A DNA stretch of 64,000 nucleotides from Hyphomicrobiales bacterium (lineage in GTDB: Bacteria; Pseudomonadota; Alphaproteobacteria; Rhizobiales; Rhizobiaceae), in contig UEIJ01000022.1 of the NCBI GenBank assembly GCA_900470195.1, positions 27,833 to 91,832 of the forward strand, in the 5' to 3' direction. A model generated the notes under the pieces. The model saw only the letters and a program-made list of their open reading frames with translations, was not told where the DNA came from and made no database searches. Below, one piece after another: positions 34,696-43,851 of this stretch. Numbering within the stretch: position 1 is the stretch's first letter; every line of letters begins with the position of its first letter. The position numbers and the translations under genes were made by a program.

Positions 34696-35657
34696 AAGCC
34701 AAAAATCCGGAAGGACGTGCGGCCGGACAATTCGCGCACGGCGCCGAGACTCTCCAACCGTTCGAACAGCCGGGTCGCGGCCCAGCGGGACAAATCACTG
34801 CCAGGCGCCGAGGCCGCCACGGCGTCCTCCGCGAGCAGTTTTGCGATGACCGCGCCGGCGCCCTTGGTGCGCACCTTCGGCGCGGCGGCGAGAAGGGTTT
34901 CGGCGCGGCGGGCGATCTCCCCGGCCGAGCGCAGGGCGGCGCCCGTCGCTTCGACCAGGGCAAGGCCGACGGCGCGCGCGAAAGCGGTCTCGCCCGGACG
35001 GACACGTCCCCTCCCTCCAAGTGTGCGGAAGGCCGAGCCGTAGCGCTCGGCCATCAGCAGCGGCACGGGACGTTCGCATCTGAGCATCGCGGCGATCAGC
35101 ATGTCGGCGAGCGCCCAGGCGAGCGTCTCGGCGTCCGGACGGACGGCAAAGATGGCCGTCACCAGCTCCACCGCGGCGAAGGGCGCGGCCCGCCCGGACT
35201 GAAGCGCGGCATCCGCCAGGTCAGGAACGGACGCAAGGCCATCATCCCATGCCAGCCCCAGCAGGTCCGCCAGTTCGGCAACGGCCTTCGAGGAGAAGCC
35301 GGGTTTTCGGTCGGCCAGCCTTTTGAAGGCCAAAAACACCTTTCCGGTCGGCCCCGGATCGTCGCCAGCTGCGGTGAGCAAAACGGCGTCGCGCAGCGCC
35401 TTCTCGTCCTCGTTCCGGGCCATCAACCGCACGGCAACCGCGGCGCATTTCAACGCCTGGCGCGACCGCCAGCAGCCGGCCCAGACGGGCGCGGAGCGGA
35501 CAATATCATCCAGTGATTTCAATGCAATACCGGCGGCGAAGGCAGCGTCCGCTTCCGTCAACTCGCGCCCGCGCGGCAGTGCCCAGGCCGGCAACTGGGC
35601 AGGCGGCACGGCGGTTGAAGCAGCAGCGCGGGCGAGCGAATCCATGCCGCGGAGCAT
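34692..35657 (-). CDS. DUF1403 family protein
   Basis: A 321-aa, almost wholly alpha-helical, Ala-rich protein that fits DUF1403: [48 protein letters not shown], and a C-terminal [32 protein letters not shown] that looks like a winged helix. Function unknown. Usually next to scpB on rhizobial replicons. It is transcribed divergently from the disrupted integrase gene, from a shared 111-bp promoter region. An internal ATG (35645) is an alternative start. Confidence 0.82.
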   Translation of the reverse strand: MLRGMDSLARAAASTAVPPAQLPAWALPRGRELTEADAAFAAGIALKSLDDIVRSAPVWAGCWRSRQALKCAAVAVRLMARNEDEKALRDAVLLTAAGDDPGPTGKVFLAFKRLADRKPGFSSKAVAELADLLGLAWDDGLASVPDLADAALQSGRAAPFAAVELVTAIFAVRPDAETLAWALADMLIAAMLRCERPVPLLMAERYGSAFRTLGGRGRVRPGETAFARAVGLALVEATGAALRSAGEIARRAETLLAAAPKVRTKGAGAVIAKLLAEDAVAASAPGSDLSRWAATRLFERLESLGAVRELSGRTSFRIFGL

Positions 35658-35726
35658 ACATCATGTGTGCGGTTTTACCATCTATTTCGGCTTTAACCGC
35701 ACGGCTTGTCTTCAGCACATAATGAC

Positions 35727-35745
35727 CGATAAGTTTGCATTATCG
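35727..35745. promoter_or_regulatory. palindrome in DUF1403-integrase promoter region
   Basis: CGATAA, 7-nt spacer, TTATCG: perfect 6-bp arms in the divergent promoter region. It resembles the fic operator (CGATAA..TTATCG), but with spacing shorter by 2 bp. A binding site for a regulator such as the integrase or ScpB/DUF1403 products is possible. Confidence 0.45.
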
Positions 35746-35805
35746 CTCGTTTTATACATTATAGAGAAATGGCTCGAATCGACGACCAAAACAGCGAAAA
35801 TCACC

Positions 35806-35810
35806 TTCAG
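35806..35810. repeat. target site duplication TTCAG (left)
   Basis: The 5 bases TTCAG directly precede the left inverted repeat and recur at 39498-39502. A 5-bp duplication is the hallmark of Tn3-family transposition. Confidence 0.92.
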
Positions 35811-35848
35811 GGGGTCGTTTGCGGGAGGGGGCGAAATCCTACGCTAAG
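35811..35848. repeat. left terminal inverted repeat of the transposon
   Basis: 38 bp starting GGGGTCGTTTGCGGG and ending TACGCTAAG. The tnpR stop codon (35839-35841) lies within it. Confidence 0.93.
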
Positions 35849-36453
35849 CCGAGAACGCGCTTTCCATAGTCCCTGAGTTCGCCCTTTGGGCCGACGTAGC
35901 GATAGAGCGTGACGCGCTCGATCCCGAGTTCGTTACACAGATCGGAAACGGAAGTGTCGCGCTGGGCCATGGCGGCCTGGGCGAGACGCACCTGGGCTTT
36001 AGTCAGGGCGAATTTTCGGCCCCCCTTACGACCACGGGCTCTGGCGGCGGCGAGCCCTGCCATGGTGCGCTCACGGATCAGATCCCGCTCGAACTCGGCC
36101 AAAGTGGCGAAGATACCGAACACCATGCGGCCTGATGCGGTCGTGGTGTCGATCTGAGCGCCCTTCCCGGTCAGCACCCGCAGACCGATATTGCGATCAG
36201 ACAGATCCTTCACGGTATTGACTAGGTGAGCAAGCGACCGCCCGAGGCGATCGAGCTTCCAGACCACCAGCACATCGCCGTTGCGCAAAGACTTCAGACA
36301 GGCGGCCAGACCCGGCCGATCATCCCGACTACCTGACGCACGATCCTCATAGATGTTGTCCTGTTCGACGCCGGCGGCGCGCAGGGCGTCATGCTGCAGG
36401 TCGAGGGACTGGGAGCCATCGGCTTTGGAGATGCGGGCGTATCCAATCAGCAT
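35839..36453 (-). CDS. tnpR: serine resolvase TnpR
   Basis: A 204-aa resolvase: MLIGYARISKADGSQSLDLQ with the catalytic Ser in YARIS, DRASGSRDDRPGL, VWKLDRLGRSLAHLV, GRMVFGIFATLAEFERDLIRERT, and a C-terminal helix-turn-helix (DTSVSDLCNELGIERVTLYRYV). It resolves cointegrates formed during replicative transposition by recombination at res. The ATG at 36453 matches the family start; a longer frame is ignored. Confidence 0.93.
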   Translation of the reverse strand: MLIGYARISKADGSQSLDLQHDALRAAGVEQDNIYEDRASGSRDDRPGLAACLKSLRNGDVLVVWKLDRLGRSLAHLVNTVKDLSDRNIGLRVLTGKGAQIDTTTASGRMVFGIFATLAEFERDLIRERTMAGLAAARARGRKGGRKFALTKAQVRLAQAAMAQRDTSVSDLCNELGIERVTLYRYVGPKGELRDYGKRVLGLA

Positions 36454-36578
36454 GTTTCTTAAACGTTGGTTTGAGGCGGCGCGCGAGCCACGGATGATTT
36501 GTTCATTGGAAATGTATCTCAACCTGCTTCATAAACAAAGCATCTTGAACATCACTGGATTTTGAAAAAGGAACATGG
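36454..36578. other. res site and divergent promoters of the transposon
   Basis: A 125-bp A+T-rich intergenic gap between tnpR and tnpA. In Tn3-family elements with divergent genes the res site with its resolvase-binding subsites lies here and overlaps both promoters. I did not delimit the subsites. Confidence 0.6.
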
Positions 36579-39464
36579 ATGCCGCGTCGCGTCACTCTAA
36601 CCGATCGGCAGAAGGACGCGCTGTTGCGCCTGCCGATTTCACAGGCGGATTTGCTGAGGCACTACACCCTGAGCGATGAGGATCTCGGCCACATCAGGCA
36701 GCGGCGGCGCGCTCACAACAGGTTCGGTTTTGCGCTGCAATTGTGCGTCCTGCGCTATCCCGGCCGGGCGCTGGCTCCGGGCGAGCTGATACCCGCGGAT
36801 GTCGTCGAATTTATCGGAGCGCAGCTCGGCCTGCATGCCGACGATCTGGTTGACTATGCCACCCGCGAGGAGACGCGGCACGAGCATCTTTCTGAGCTGC
36901 GAGCGCTCTATGGATTCCGCACCTTCTCCGGACGTGGTGCGCGTGAGCTGAAGGAATGGCTGTTCCAGGAAGCCGAGATGGTTGTATCGAACGAGGATAT
37001 CGCCCGCCGCTTCGTGGTCGAGTGCCGACGCACCCGCACGGTCCTTCCCGCGACATCGACGATCGAGCGGATTTGCGCCACGGCTCTGGTCGATGCCGAG
37101 CGGCGGATCGAGACGAGAATCGCCAGTCGGTTATCCATGCCGATCCGGGAACAGCTACTGGCATTGCTGGAGGACACGGCCGACGATCGAGTGACCCGCT
37201 TCGTGTGGTTGCGTCAGTTCGAGCCCGGCTCGAACTCTTCGTCGGCCAATCGGCAGCTAGACCGGCTCGAATACCTGCAACGTGTCGAGCTTCCCGATGA
37301 TCTGCTGGCCGGTGTTCCTGCCCATCGGGTGACACGTCTGCGCAGGCAGGGCGAGCGGTACTACGCCGACGGCATGCGTGATCTCCCGGAGGACAGACGG
37401 CTTGCGATTCTGGCTGTTTGCGCATCGGAATGGCAAGCGATGCTCGCCGACGCCGTGGTTGAAACCCATGACAGGGTCGTCGGCAGGCTCTACCGTGCTT
37501 CGGAAAGGATTTGCCAGGCGACGATCGCCGACGAAGCGAACGCGGTGCGGGACACCCTGAAATCCTTCGCCGAAATCGGTGGAGCCCTGGTCGATGCGCA
37601 GGATGATGGCCAGCCGCTGGGCGACGTCATCGCGAGCGGATCAGGTTGGGACGGCTTCAAAAGCCTTGTCGTGATGGCAACCAAACTCACCGCCACCATG
37701 GCGGACGATCCGCTCAATCATGTGCTCGACGGCTATCACCGTTTCCGCCGATACGCTCCCCGCATGTTACGCCTGCTCGATCTCCGGGCCGCCCCTGTTG
37801 CGCAGCCTCTTCTGGAAGCAGTGACGACCCTGCGCACCGGCTCGAACGATGCCGCGCAAACCGCCTTCCTGCGGCCGAGCTCGAAGTGGCATCGCCATCT
37901 TCGTGCCCAGGCGGCTGGCGATACACGCCTCTGGGAGATCGCGGTGCTGTTCCATCTGCGCGATGCGTTCCGCTCCGGAGATGTCTGGCTGGCCAAATCC
38001 CGGCGCTATGGCGATCTGAAACACGCACTCGTGCCGGCGCAGGCTGTCGCGGAAAGCGGTCGTCTCGCTGTACCATTACGGCCGGAGGAATGGCTGGCAG
38101 ACCGCCAAGCTCGCCTCGACATGCGGTTGCGCGAGCTTGGCCGTGCGGCACGCGCGGGTACGATTCCCGGCGGGTCGATAGAAAACGGCGTTCTGCATAT
38201 CGAGAAGCTCGAAGCCGCCGCGCCGACAGGCGCCGAAGATTTGGTGCTTGATCTCTACAAGCAGATCCCGCCCACGCGGATCACTGACCTCCTGCTGGAG
38301 GTAGATGCAGCGACTGGCTTCACCGAAGCGTTCACGCATCTGCGCACGGGAGCGCCCTGCGCCGACCGGATCGGCCTGATGAACGTCATCCTTGCCGATG
38401 GGATCAATCTCGGCTTGCGCAAGATGGCCGACGCGACGAACACGCACACCTTCTGGGAATTGATCCGCATTGGACGATGGCATGTCGAAGGCGAAGCCTA
38501 CGATCGGGCGCTGGCCATGGTGGTTGAGGCACAGGCGACGTTACCCATGGCCCGGTTCTGGGGAACGGGCACCTCGGCTTCGAGCGACGGCCAGTTCTTC
38601 GCCGCCACAGAGCAAGGCGAAGCCATGAACCTCGTCAACGCGAAATACGGCAATACCCCTGGCCTGAAAGCCTATAGCCACGTCTCGGACCAATATGCGC
38701 CGTTCGCAACCCAGGTGATCCCTGCAACTGCGAGCGAAGCTCCATACATCCTTGACGGCCTGCTCATGAATGATGCTAGCCGCCATATTCGCGAGCAGTT
38801 CGCCGACACGGGCGGCTTTACCGATCACGTATTTGCCGCATGCGCCATTCTCGGCTACCGGTTCGCCCCACGTATCCGCGATCTACCGTCCAAGCGCCTC
38901 TATGCGTTCAATCCATCGGCGGCCCCGAGCCACTTGCGTTCCATGATCGGCGGAAAAATCAATCAGACTATGATCGAGCGCAACTGGCCCGATATCCTGC
39001 GCATCGCCGCCACAATAGCGGCCGGAAGCATCGCACCTAGCCAGATCCTGCGCAAGCTCGCCTCCTATCCGCGGCAGAACGAACTGGCCACAGCTCTAAG
39101 GGAAGTCGGCCGCATCGAGCGGACTCTGTTCATGATCGACTGGATTATGGATGTCGATCTGCAACGCCGCGCCCAGATCGGGCTCAACAAAGGCGAGGCA
39201 CATCACGCGCTGAAACGCGCCATCAGCTTCCATCGCCGGGGCGAAATCCGAGACCGATCCGCCGAGGGCCAGCATTACCGGATCGCTGGCATGAACCTGC
39301 TCGCCGCCATCATCATCTTTTGGAATACCATGAAGCTGGGTGAAGTCGTTGCCAGTCATAAACGCGACGGAAAGCTTCTATCGCCCGATCTGCTGGCTCA
39401 TGTCTCGCCGCTCGGATGGGAGCACATCAATCTCACCGGAGAATATCGCTGGCCAAAGCCTTAG
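36579..39464 (+). CDS. tnpA: Tn3-family transposase TnpA
   Basis: A 961-aa transposase, a usual length for the family. The N-terminus MPRRVTLTDRQKDALLRLPISQADLLRHYTLSDEDL is the inverted-repeat binding domain. The C-terminal DDE domain includes GTGTSASSDGQFF, SDQYAPF, FADTGGFTDHVFA and HRRGEIRDRSAEGQHYRI, which holds the candidate Glu. It appears intact and therefore functional. The stop lies inside the right inverted repeat. Confidence 0.95.
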   Translation: MPRRVTLTDRQKDALLRLPISQADLLRHYTLSDEDLGHIRQRRRAHNRFGFALQLCVLRYPGRALAPGELIPADVVEFIGAQLGLHADDLVDYATREETRHEHLSELRALYGFRTFSGRGARELKEWLFQEAEMVVSNEDIARRFVVECRRTRTVLPATSTIERICATALVDAERRIETRIASRLSMPIREQLLALLEDTADDRVTRFVWLRQFEPGSNSSSANRQLDRLEYLQRVELPDDLLAGVPAHRVTRLRRQGERYYADGMRDLPEDRRLAILAVCASEWQAMLADAVVETHDRVVGRLYRASERICQATIADEANAVRDTLKSFAEIGGALVDAQDDGQPLGDVIASGSGWDGFKSLVVMATKLTATMADDPLNHVLDGYHRFRRYAPRMLRLLDLRAAPVAQPLLEAVTTLRTGSNDAAQTAFLRPSSKWHRHLRAQAAGDTRLWEIAVLFHLRDAFRSGDVWLAKSRRYGDLKHALVPAQAVAESGRLAVPLRPEEWLADRQARLDMRLRELGRAARAGTIPGGSIENGVLHIEKLEAAAPTGAEDLVLDLYKQIPPTRITDLLLEVDAATGFTEAFTHLRTGAPCADRIGLMNVILADGINLGLRKMADATNTHTFWELIRIGRWHVEGEAYDRALAMVVEAQATLPMARFWGTGTSASSDGQFFAATEQGEAMNLVNAKYGNTPGLKAYSHVSDQYAPFATQVIPATASEAPYILDGLLMNDASRHIREQFADTGGFTDHVFAACAILGYRFAPRIRDLPSKRLYAFNPSAAPSHLRSMIGGKINQTMIERNWPDILRIAATIAAGSIAPSQILRKLASYPRQNELATALREVGRIERTLFMIDWIMDVDLQRRAQIGLNKGEAHHALKRAISFHRRGEIRDRSAEGQHYRIAGMNLLAAIIIFWNTMKLGEVVASHKRDGKLLSPDLLAHVSPLGWEHINLTGEYRWPKP

Positions 39465-39497
39465 CGTAGGATTCCGCCCCCTCCCGGAAACGACCCC
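39460..39497. repeat. right terminal inverted repeat of the transposon
   Basis: 38 bp, the inverse of 35811-35848 with two mismatches; ends in GACCCC at the transposon edge. Confidence 0.93.
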
Positions 39498-39502
39498 TTC
39501 AG
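39498..39502. repeat. target site duplication TTCAG (right)
   Basis: Identical to 35806-35810. Removing the transposon plus one copy restores the integrase reading frame. Confidence 0.92.
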
Positions 39503-40634
39503 GAGACCTCAGCGCCGCCGCACAGCACGGCGGTTTCCGCCGATGTTTCCGCGACCGAGGGGCCGGCCGGGCTCCCCTCCCCTCTTCCAGACGCAACCGC
39601 CGGCCCGCCGGCGCATCTGCAGGAGCTCACCGATCGCGCCCGCACCTATGTCGAGGCGGCCTCCTCCGCCAATACCCGCCGCGCCTATGCTTCCGACTGG
39701 AAGCATTTTGCCGCCTGGTGCCGCCGCCAGAATCTTTCTCCCCTCCCCCCGGATCCGCAGGTCGTCGGCCTCTACATCACCGCCTGCGCCTCTGGGAGTG
39801 CGGTTGGCACGGCGGCGCGCGGCATGAAGCCGAATACGGTGTCGACGATCGAGCGGCGCCTCGCCGCCATCGGCTGGAGTTGTTCGCAGCGTGGCATGCC
39901 GCTCGATCGCAAGGACCGGGCCATCGCCACCGTGATGGCCGGCATCCGCAACAAGCACGCCGCCCCGCCCCGGCAGAAGGAAGCGCTCCTGCCGGAAGAT
40001 CTGATCGCCATGCTGGAAACTCTCGACCGAGGAACCCTGCGCGGCATCAGGGGCCGGGCGATGCTGCTCGTCGGTTTCGCCGGCGGCCTGCGGCGTTCGG
40101 AAATCACCGGTCTGGACCTCGGCCGCGACCAGACCGAAGACGGCCGCGGCTGGGTCGAGATATTTGACAGGGGTCTGCTGGTGACGCTGCGCGGCAAAAC
40201 CGGCTGGCGCGAGGTCGAGATCGGTCGCGGCTCGGCCGACGCCACCTGCCCCGTCGCCACGCTCGAAACCTGGATCAAGTTCGCCAAGCTCGCCAAAGGC
40301 CCCCTCTTCCGCCGTGTGAGGGGCCAAGGCAAGGACGTCGGGCCTGATCGGCTCAGCGATCAGGAGGTTGCCCGCCTGGTCAAGAAGACGGCGGTCGCCG
40401 CTGGCATACGCGGCGACCTTCCCGAGATCGAACGGGGCCTGAAGTTTTCTGGCCACTCGCTGCGCGCCGGTCTTGCGTCCTCGGCCGAGGTCGATGAGCG
40501 CTATGTCCAGAAGCAACTCGGCCATGCTAGCGCCGAAATGACCCGCCGCTACCAGCGCCGGCGCGATCGCTTCCGCGTCAACTTGACGAAAGCGGCTGGG
40601 CTGTAGGGTCCCCTGCCCTGCCGGCGATTGCCGC

Positions 40635-40961
40635 TCAGACCTTTGAACCGTGTCGGGATCGCTCTGCGATGCTGGAAAGATCGACTTTCTTGCCCGCGAC
40701 ATCCGCGACGATCTTCAACGTGCCGCCGAGGGATTCGACATAATCGCGAAGCGTCGACAGCTTCATGTCGGCGCGCTTCTCCAGTCTCGAGACGTTGGTC
40801 TGCTTGAACCCGGTCGCTGCGGAAACGTCTTCCTGCGTCCGGCCGGCGAGCGCCCGCAGTTCCCGCAGATTGTGCGCCGTGACAAGTTCCTCCGCGCGCT
40901 TTGCAATGGCGCGCTGTTCGTCGTCGGGAAGCGTCTGTATCAGCTTGTCGAGATCATCCAT
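40635..40961 (-). CDS. HigA/XRE-type antitoxin
   Basis: A 108-aa protein with a helix-turn-helix at about 33-80: LRELRALAGRTQEDVSAATGFKQTNVSRLEKRADMKLSTLRDYVESLGGTL. It should neutralise the toxin encoded upstream and repress the operon. It is the second gene, after the toxin, overlapping by 8 bases: the reversed order typical of HigBA. Confidence 0.85.
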   Translation of the reverse strand: MDDLDKLIQTLPDDEQRAIAKRAEELVTAHNLRELRALAGRTQEDVSAATGFKQTNVSRLEKRADMKLSTLRDYVESLGGTLKIVADVAGKKVDLSSIAERSRHGSKV

Positions 40962-41319
40962 GTTTCTTCTCCAACTCGCTCAAGTGCTCGTCGTACCGTT
41001 TGTCCGCCAGATCGATCAGCCGCTTGTAGAAGAGCTTCTGGCTCACACCGCTCTTCGCACCACCGCAGAGAACCACGGCCTTCCGCTCCGGATCGAAGGC
41101 AAAGGCGAAGCGCCATTGCACCTTCAAGGCCTTGACGCGCAGTTCCTTCATGTTCGCGTGTTTGGAGCCTTCGAGCGTATCGACCTCAGGTCGTCCCAGT
41201 CGAAAGCCCTTCTCGCGAAGCAGCACCAGATGCGCGAGCAACTCGACCCGAACATCGGCTGGAAGGTCTGTGATCTCGCCTTTGAAGCGGTCATGAAACT
41301 CGACCTTCCATTGCGTCAT
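40954..41319 (-). CDS. HigB/RelE-type toxin
   Basis: A 121-aa RelE/ParE-superfamily protein: WKVEFHDRFKGEITDLPADVRVELLAHLVLLREKGFRLGRPEVDTLEGSKHANMKELRV, then WRFAFAFDPERKAVVLCGGAKSG and a helical C-terminus. Members of this HigB subgroup (Gp49-like) cut mRNA on the ribosome. The toxin-first order and overlap with the XRE gene support a HigBA call. Confidence 0.85.
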   Translation of the reverse strand: MTQWKVEFHDRFKGEITDLPADVRVELLAHLVLLREKGFRLGRPEVDTLEGSKHANMKELRVKALKVQWRFAFAFDPERKAVVLCGGAKSGVSQKLFYKRLIDLADKRYDEHLSELEKKHG

Positions 41320-41418
41320 TTCATATCCTGAATGATATAGATACTTAGGGATATATAGTCCACATCTGTCCTCGCGGCAATAGTGGCCATTTTCCTCGGA
41401 GTTGCGAACCAGCGATCG

Positions 41419-42348
41419 TTAGCCAAGACTTCCCGCAAACCGTTCAGCCAACCGATCTCGTTTGAACGCCTCCGCGACCAGATCGACGAAGGCCCGTGTC
41501 TTGGCTGGTAGCAGCGTGCGCGAGGCGTAGTAGAGCGAAATCGCCCCAGCGTCGGAGTACCAATGCGGCAGCAGACGTACGAGGCTGCCGTTTTCCAGTT
41601 CGCGTAGGACATCGGGCATGGCGAGCATCGCCACGCCGAGGCCGAGTTTGGCCGTCTCGCGCATCGCCGCCGGGTCGTTGACGACGATCGTTTCGCGCAA
41701 TTGCACCATCATCTCGGCGCCCGCAGCATCCCGCATCGTCCAATGCCGGATACGTCCGGTCCTGAGCGAGCGCATGACGATGCCGTCGAACTGTGACAGC
41801 CCGGTGGGATCAGTTGGCGGCGTGCGTTCCGCCAAATAGGCGGGCGACGCCACAGCGATGATATGGGCGGGCGCCAATGTGCGGGCGACGATGCCCGGCG
41901 CCAGGTCGAAACCGCCGCCGATCGCCACATCATAGCCTTCGGCGACCAGATCGACCGGCCGGTTCTCGAAATGCCATTCTGGCCGGACGAGCGGGTATCG
42001 GCGGAGCAGTTCCGGCAACAGCGGCAGAATATGGGTGACGCCGAAGGTGGGGCTGAGGCTCACCTTCAAAACGCCCGCCGGCTCGGACGCTCCCGAGGAC
42101 ACATCGGCGATTGCCGCTTGCAAGGCGTCGAGATTGCCGCCGATCGACTGCAGGAAGCGTTCGCCCGCCTCGGTCAACACCAGCTTGCGGGTAGAGCGCT
42201 GGAACAGCCGCACGCCAAGATTCCGTTCCAGCATCGCCACGTTGCGGCTGACGGCAGCCGGGGTGAGCGCCATGCGCCGCGCAGCTTCAGAGAAACTCGC
42301 GGTTTCGGCGCTTTTGACGAAGCTTTCGAGATTGGCCAGCGTCTCCAT
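41419..42348 (-). CDS. LysR-family transcriptional regulator
   Basis: A 309-aa LysR protein. The winged HTH at about 1-60 reads LESFVKSAETASFSEAARRMALTPAAVSRNVAMLERNLGVRLFQRSTRKLVLTEAG, followed by a substrate-binding domain. METLANLESF at 42348 is the preferred start; an ATG 6 codons earlier is possible. It is divergent from an SDR gene, with about 105 bp between them, so it most likely controls the two oxidoreductase genes. The inducer is unknown. Confidence 0.92.
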   Translation of the reverse strand: METLANLESFVKSAETASFSEAARRMALTPAAVSRNVAMLERNLGVRLFQRSTRKLVLTEAGERFLQSIGGNLDALQAAIADVSSGASEPAGVLKVSLSPTFGVTHILPLLPELLRRYPLVRPEWHFENRPVDLVAEGYDVAIGGGFDLAPGIVARTLAPAHIIAVASPAYLAERTPPTDPTGLSQFDGIVMRSLRTGRIRHWTMRDAAGAEMMVQLRETIVVNDPAAMRETAKLGLGVAMLAMPDVLRELENGSLVRLLPHWYSDAGAISLYYASRTLLPAKTRAFVDLVAEAFKRDRLAERFAGSLG

Positions 42349-42454
42349 ATTGCCTTCAACGATCACTTGAAATCAGATCAAGACATTACCTGCTAATCGA
42401 AAGGAAATAAACGGGCCATCTTCGCTCCATCGAAACGCAAACGGAGTGAAGAAC

Positions 42455-43207
42455 ATGACCAGCAATATCCATCCCCTGAGCGGCAAGGTCGCTCTCGTCA
42501 CCGGCGGCTCGCGCTCGATCGGCGCGGCCATCGCCAAAAAACTCGCCGCCGATGGAGCGGCGGTCGCCATCACCTACAGCGCCTCGCCCGACAAGGCCGC
42601 CCAGGTTGTCGCCGACATCGAGGCAGCCGGTGGCAAGGCCCTCGCCATTGCGGCGGACGCCGGCAACCCCGAAGCGGTGCGCGCGGCCGTAGCGAAGACC
42701 GTCTCGGCCTTCGGCGGCATCGACATCCTCGTCAACAATGCCGGTGTCGCAGTGAACGCTCCCATCGAGGACGTGAAGTTCGAGGACTTCGAACGGATGC
42801 TGGCGGTGAATGTGACGGGCGTCTTCGTCGCCACCCAGGAAGCGGTCCGCCACATGAAGGCGGGCGGACGCATCATCCATATCGGCTCGTCTATGACGCG
42901 CTACGCGGCGTTCCCGACCGCCTCGGTCTATACGCTGACCAAGGGCGCGATCACCGGCTTCAACCGCAGCCTCGTGCGCGATCTCGGTCCCAAGGGCATC
43001 ACCGTCAACACGGTCCATCCTGGCCCGACCGATACCGACATGAATCCGGCGGACGGTCCGGTGGCCGCCATCGTCGGCCCCGGCATGGCGGTAGGCCGCT
43101 ATGGCCAGCCCGCCGAGATAGCAAGCGTCGTCGCCTTCCTCGCCAGCCCCGATGCGGCCTTCGTCACCGGCGCAGACATTGTGGCCGATGGCGGCCTGAC
43201 CGCCTGA
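42455..43207 (+). CDS. short-chain dehydrogenase/reductase (3-oxoacyl-ACP reductase-like)
   Basis: A 250-aa classical SDR: TGGSRSIGAAIA cofactor loop (about 16-27), NNAGVAV, a Ser in IGSSMTRY and YTLTK as the YxxxK active site. It ends DIVADGGLTA as FabG-like enzymes do. The cofactor should be NADP(H) judging by the Arg after the loop. GGAG lies 8 bases before the ATG. Substrate is unknown. It is the first of two genes under the divergent LysR regulator. Confidence 0.9.
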   Translation: MTSNIHPLSGKVALVTGGSRSIGAAIAKKLAADGAAVAITYSASPDKAAQVVADIEAAGGKALAIAADAGNPEAVRAAVAKTVSAFGGIDILVNNAGVAVNAPIEDVKFEDFERMLAVNVTGVFVATQEAVRHMKAGGRIIHIGSSMTRYAAFPTASVYTLTKGAITGFNRSLVRDLGPKGITVNTVHPGPTDTDMNPADGPVAAIVGPGMAVGRYGQPAEIASVVAFLASPDAAFVTGADIVADGGLTA

Positions 43208-43248
43208 CCTCCCGACAACCGAACCCGAATACGTGAAAGGATTTCGCC

Positions 43249-43851
43249 ATGAGCAGCATCGGCATCATCGGCGCCGGCAATATCGGCCGCGCCTTCGCCA
43301 CGGCTCTCGCCAATAACAATATCCGTGCCACGCTGTCCAACAGCCGCGGACCGGACAGCCTCAAGGACGTGGTCGCCGAAACTGGGCCGACCATCGAGGC
43401 CGGCACCCGCGAGGACGCGGCGTCGAAGGACATTGTCCTCGTCGCGGTCAACTGGTCGAAGTTACCGAGCGCGCTCGCTGGCCTGCCGGACTTCGGCGGC
43501 CGCATCGTCATCGACGCCAACAATCCGATCGAAGCGCCGCTGTTCAAGCCCGCCGAACTCAATGGCCGGCTTTCCAGCGAAGTCTTCGCGGGCCTTGTTC
43601 GCGGCGCGCGGGTGGTTAAAGCCTTCAATCACCTGCAATCGCACCTGCTGTCGGGCGATCCGCGCGCCGAAGGTGGCCGCCGCGTGCTGTTCTATTCCGG
43701 CGATGATGCCGGATCGAAGGCCGAGGTCGGTGCGCTGATCGATAGGCTCGGCTTCTTCGGCATCGACCTCGGGCCGATCTCGGTCGGAGGACGCCTCGTC
43801 CAGTTTCCAGGCGGACCGCTCCCGGCGCTCAACCTCGTGAAGTTCGACTGA
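43249..43851 (+). CDS. NADPH-dependent F420 reductase-like oxidoreductase
   Basis: A 200-aa Rossmann-fold protein: SIGIIGAGNIGRAFATALANNNIRATLSNSRG is an NADP-binding loop, and IDANNPIE, VVKAFNHLQSHLL are typical of the F420-dependent NADP reductase-like group widespread in bacteria without F420. It lies 41 bp after the SDR gene. Physiological substrate unknown; it may act in detoxification with the SDR. Confidence 0.85.
   Translation: MSSIGIIGAGNIGRAFATALANNNIRATLSNSRGPDSLKDVVAETGPTIEAGTREDAASKDIVLVAVNWSKLPSALAGLPDFGGRIVIDANNPIEAPLFKPAELNGRLSSEVFAGLVRGARVVKAFNHLQSHLLSGDPRAEGGRRVLFYSGDDAGSKAEVGALIDRLGFFGIDLGPISVGGRLVQFPGGPLPALNLVKFD

Larger units (their letters stand above)
35811..39497. mobile_element. 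complete Tn3-family transposon (tnpR, res, tnpA)
   Basis: A 3687-bp element bounded by 38-bp inverted repeats that match at 36 of 38 positions and begin GGGGTCGTTT. It holds only divergent tnpR and tnpA with a res site between, so it is a minimal cryptic unit without cargo. Perfect TTCAG duplications flank it. Both transposition genes end inside the inverted repeats. The target is the tyrosine integrase gene. Confidence 0.95.
35769..40606 (+). pseudogene. tyrosine integrase gene split by Tn3-family transposon
   Basis: Two parts, 35769-35810 and 39503-40606, make one frame once the transposon and one TTCAG copy are removed: MARIDDQNSENHLQ joins ETSAPPHSTAVSADV. The rebuilt protein is about 381 aa with an N-terminal core-binding domain (TRRAYASDWKHFAAWCRRQ) and catalytic residues Arg in GLRRSEI, Lys in GKTGW, HSLR, GHAS and Tyr in RRYQRR. 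The interrupted gene lacks its start, but an internal ATG at 39824 could yield a 260-aa catalytic fragment. It probably once acted on the scpB-DUF1403 unit. Confidence 0.9.
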
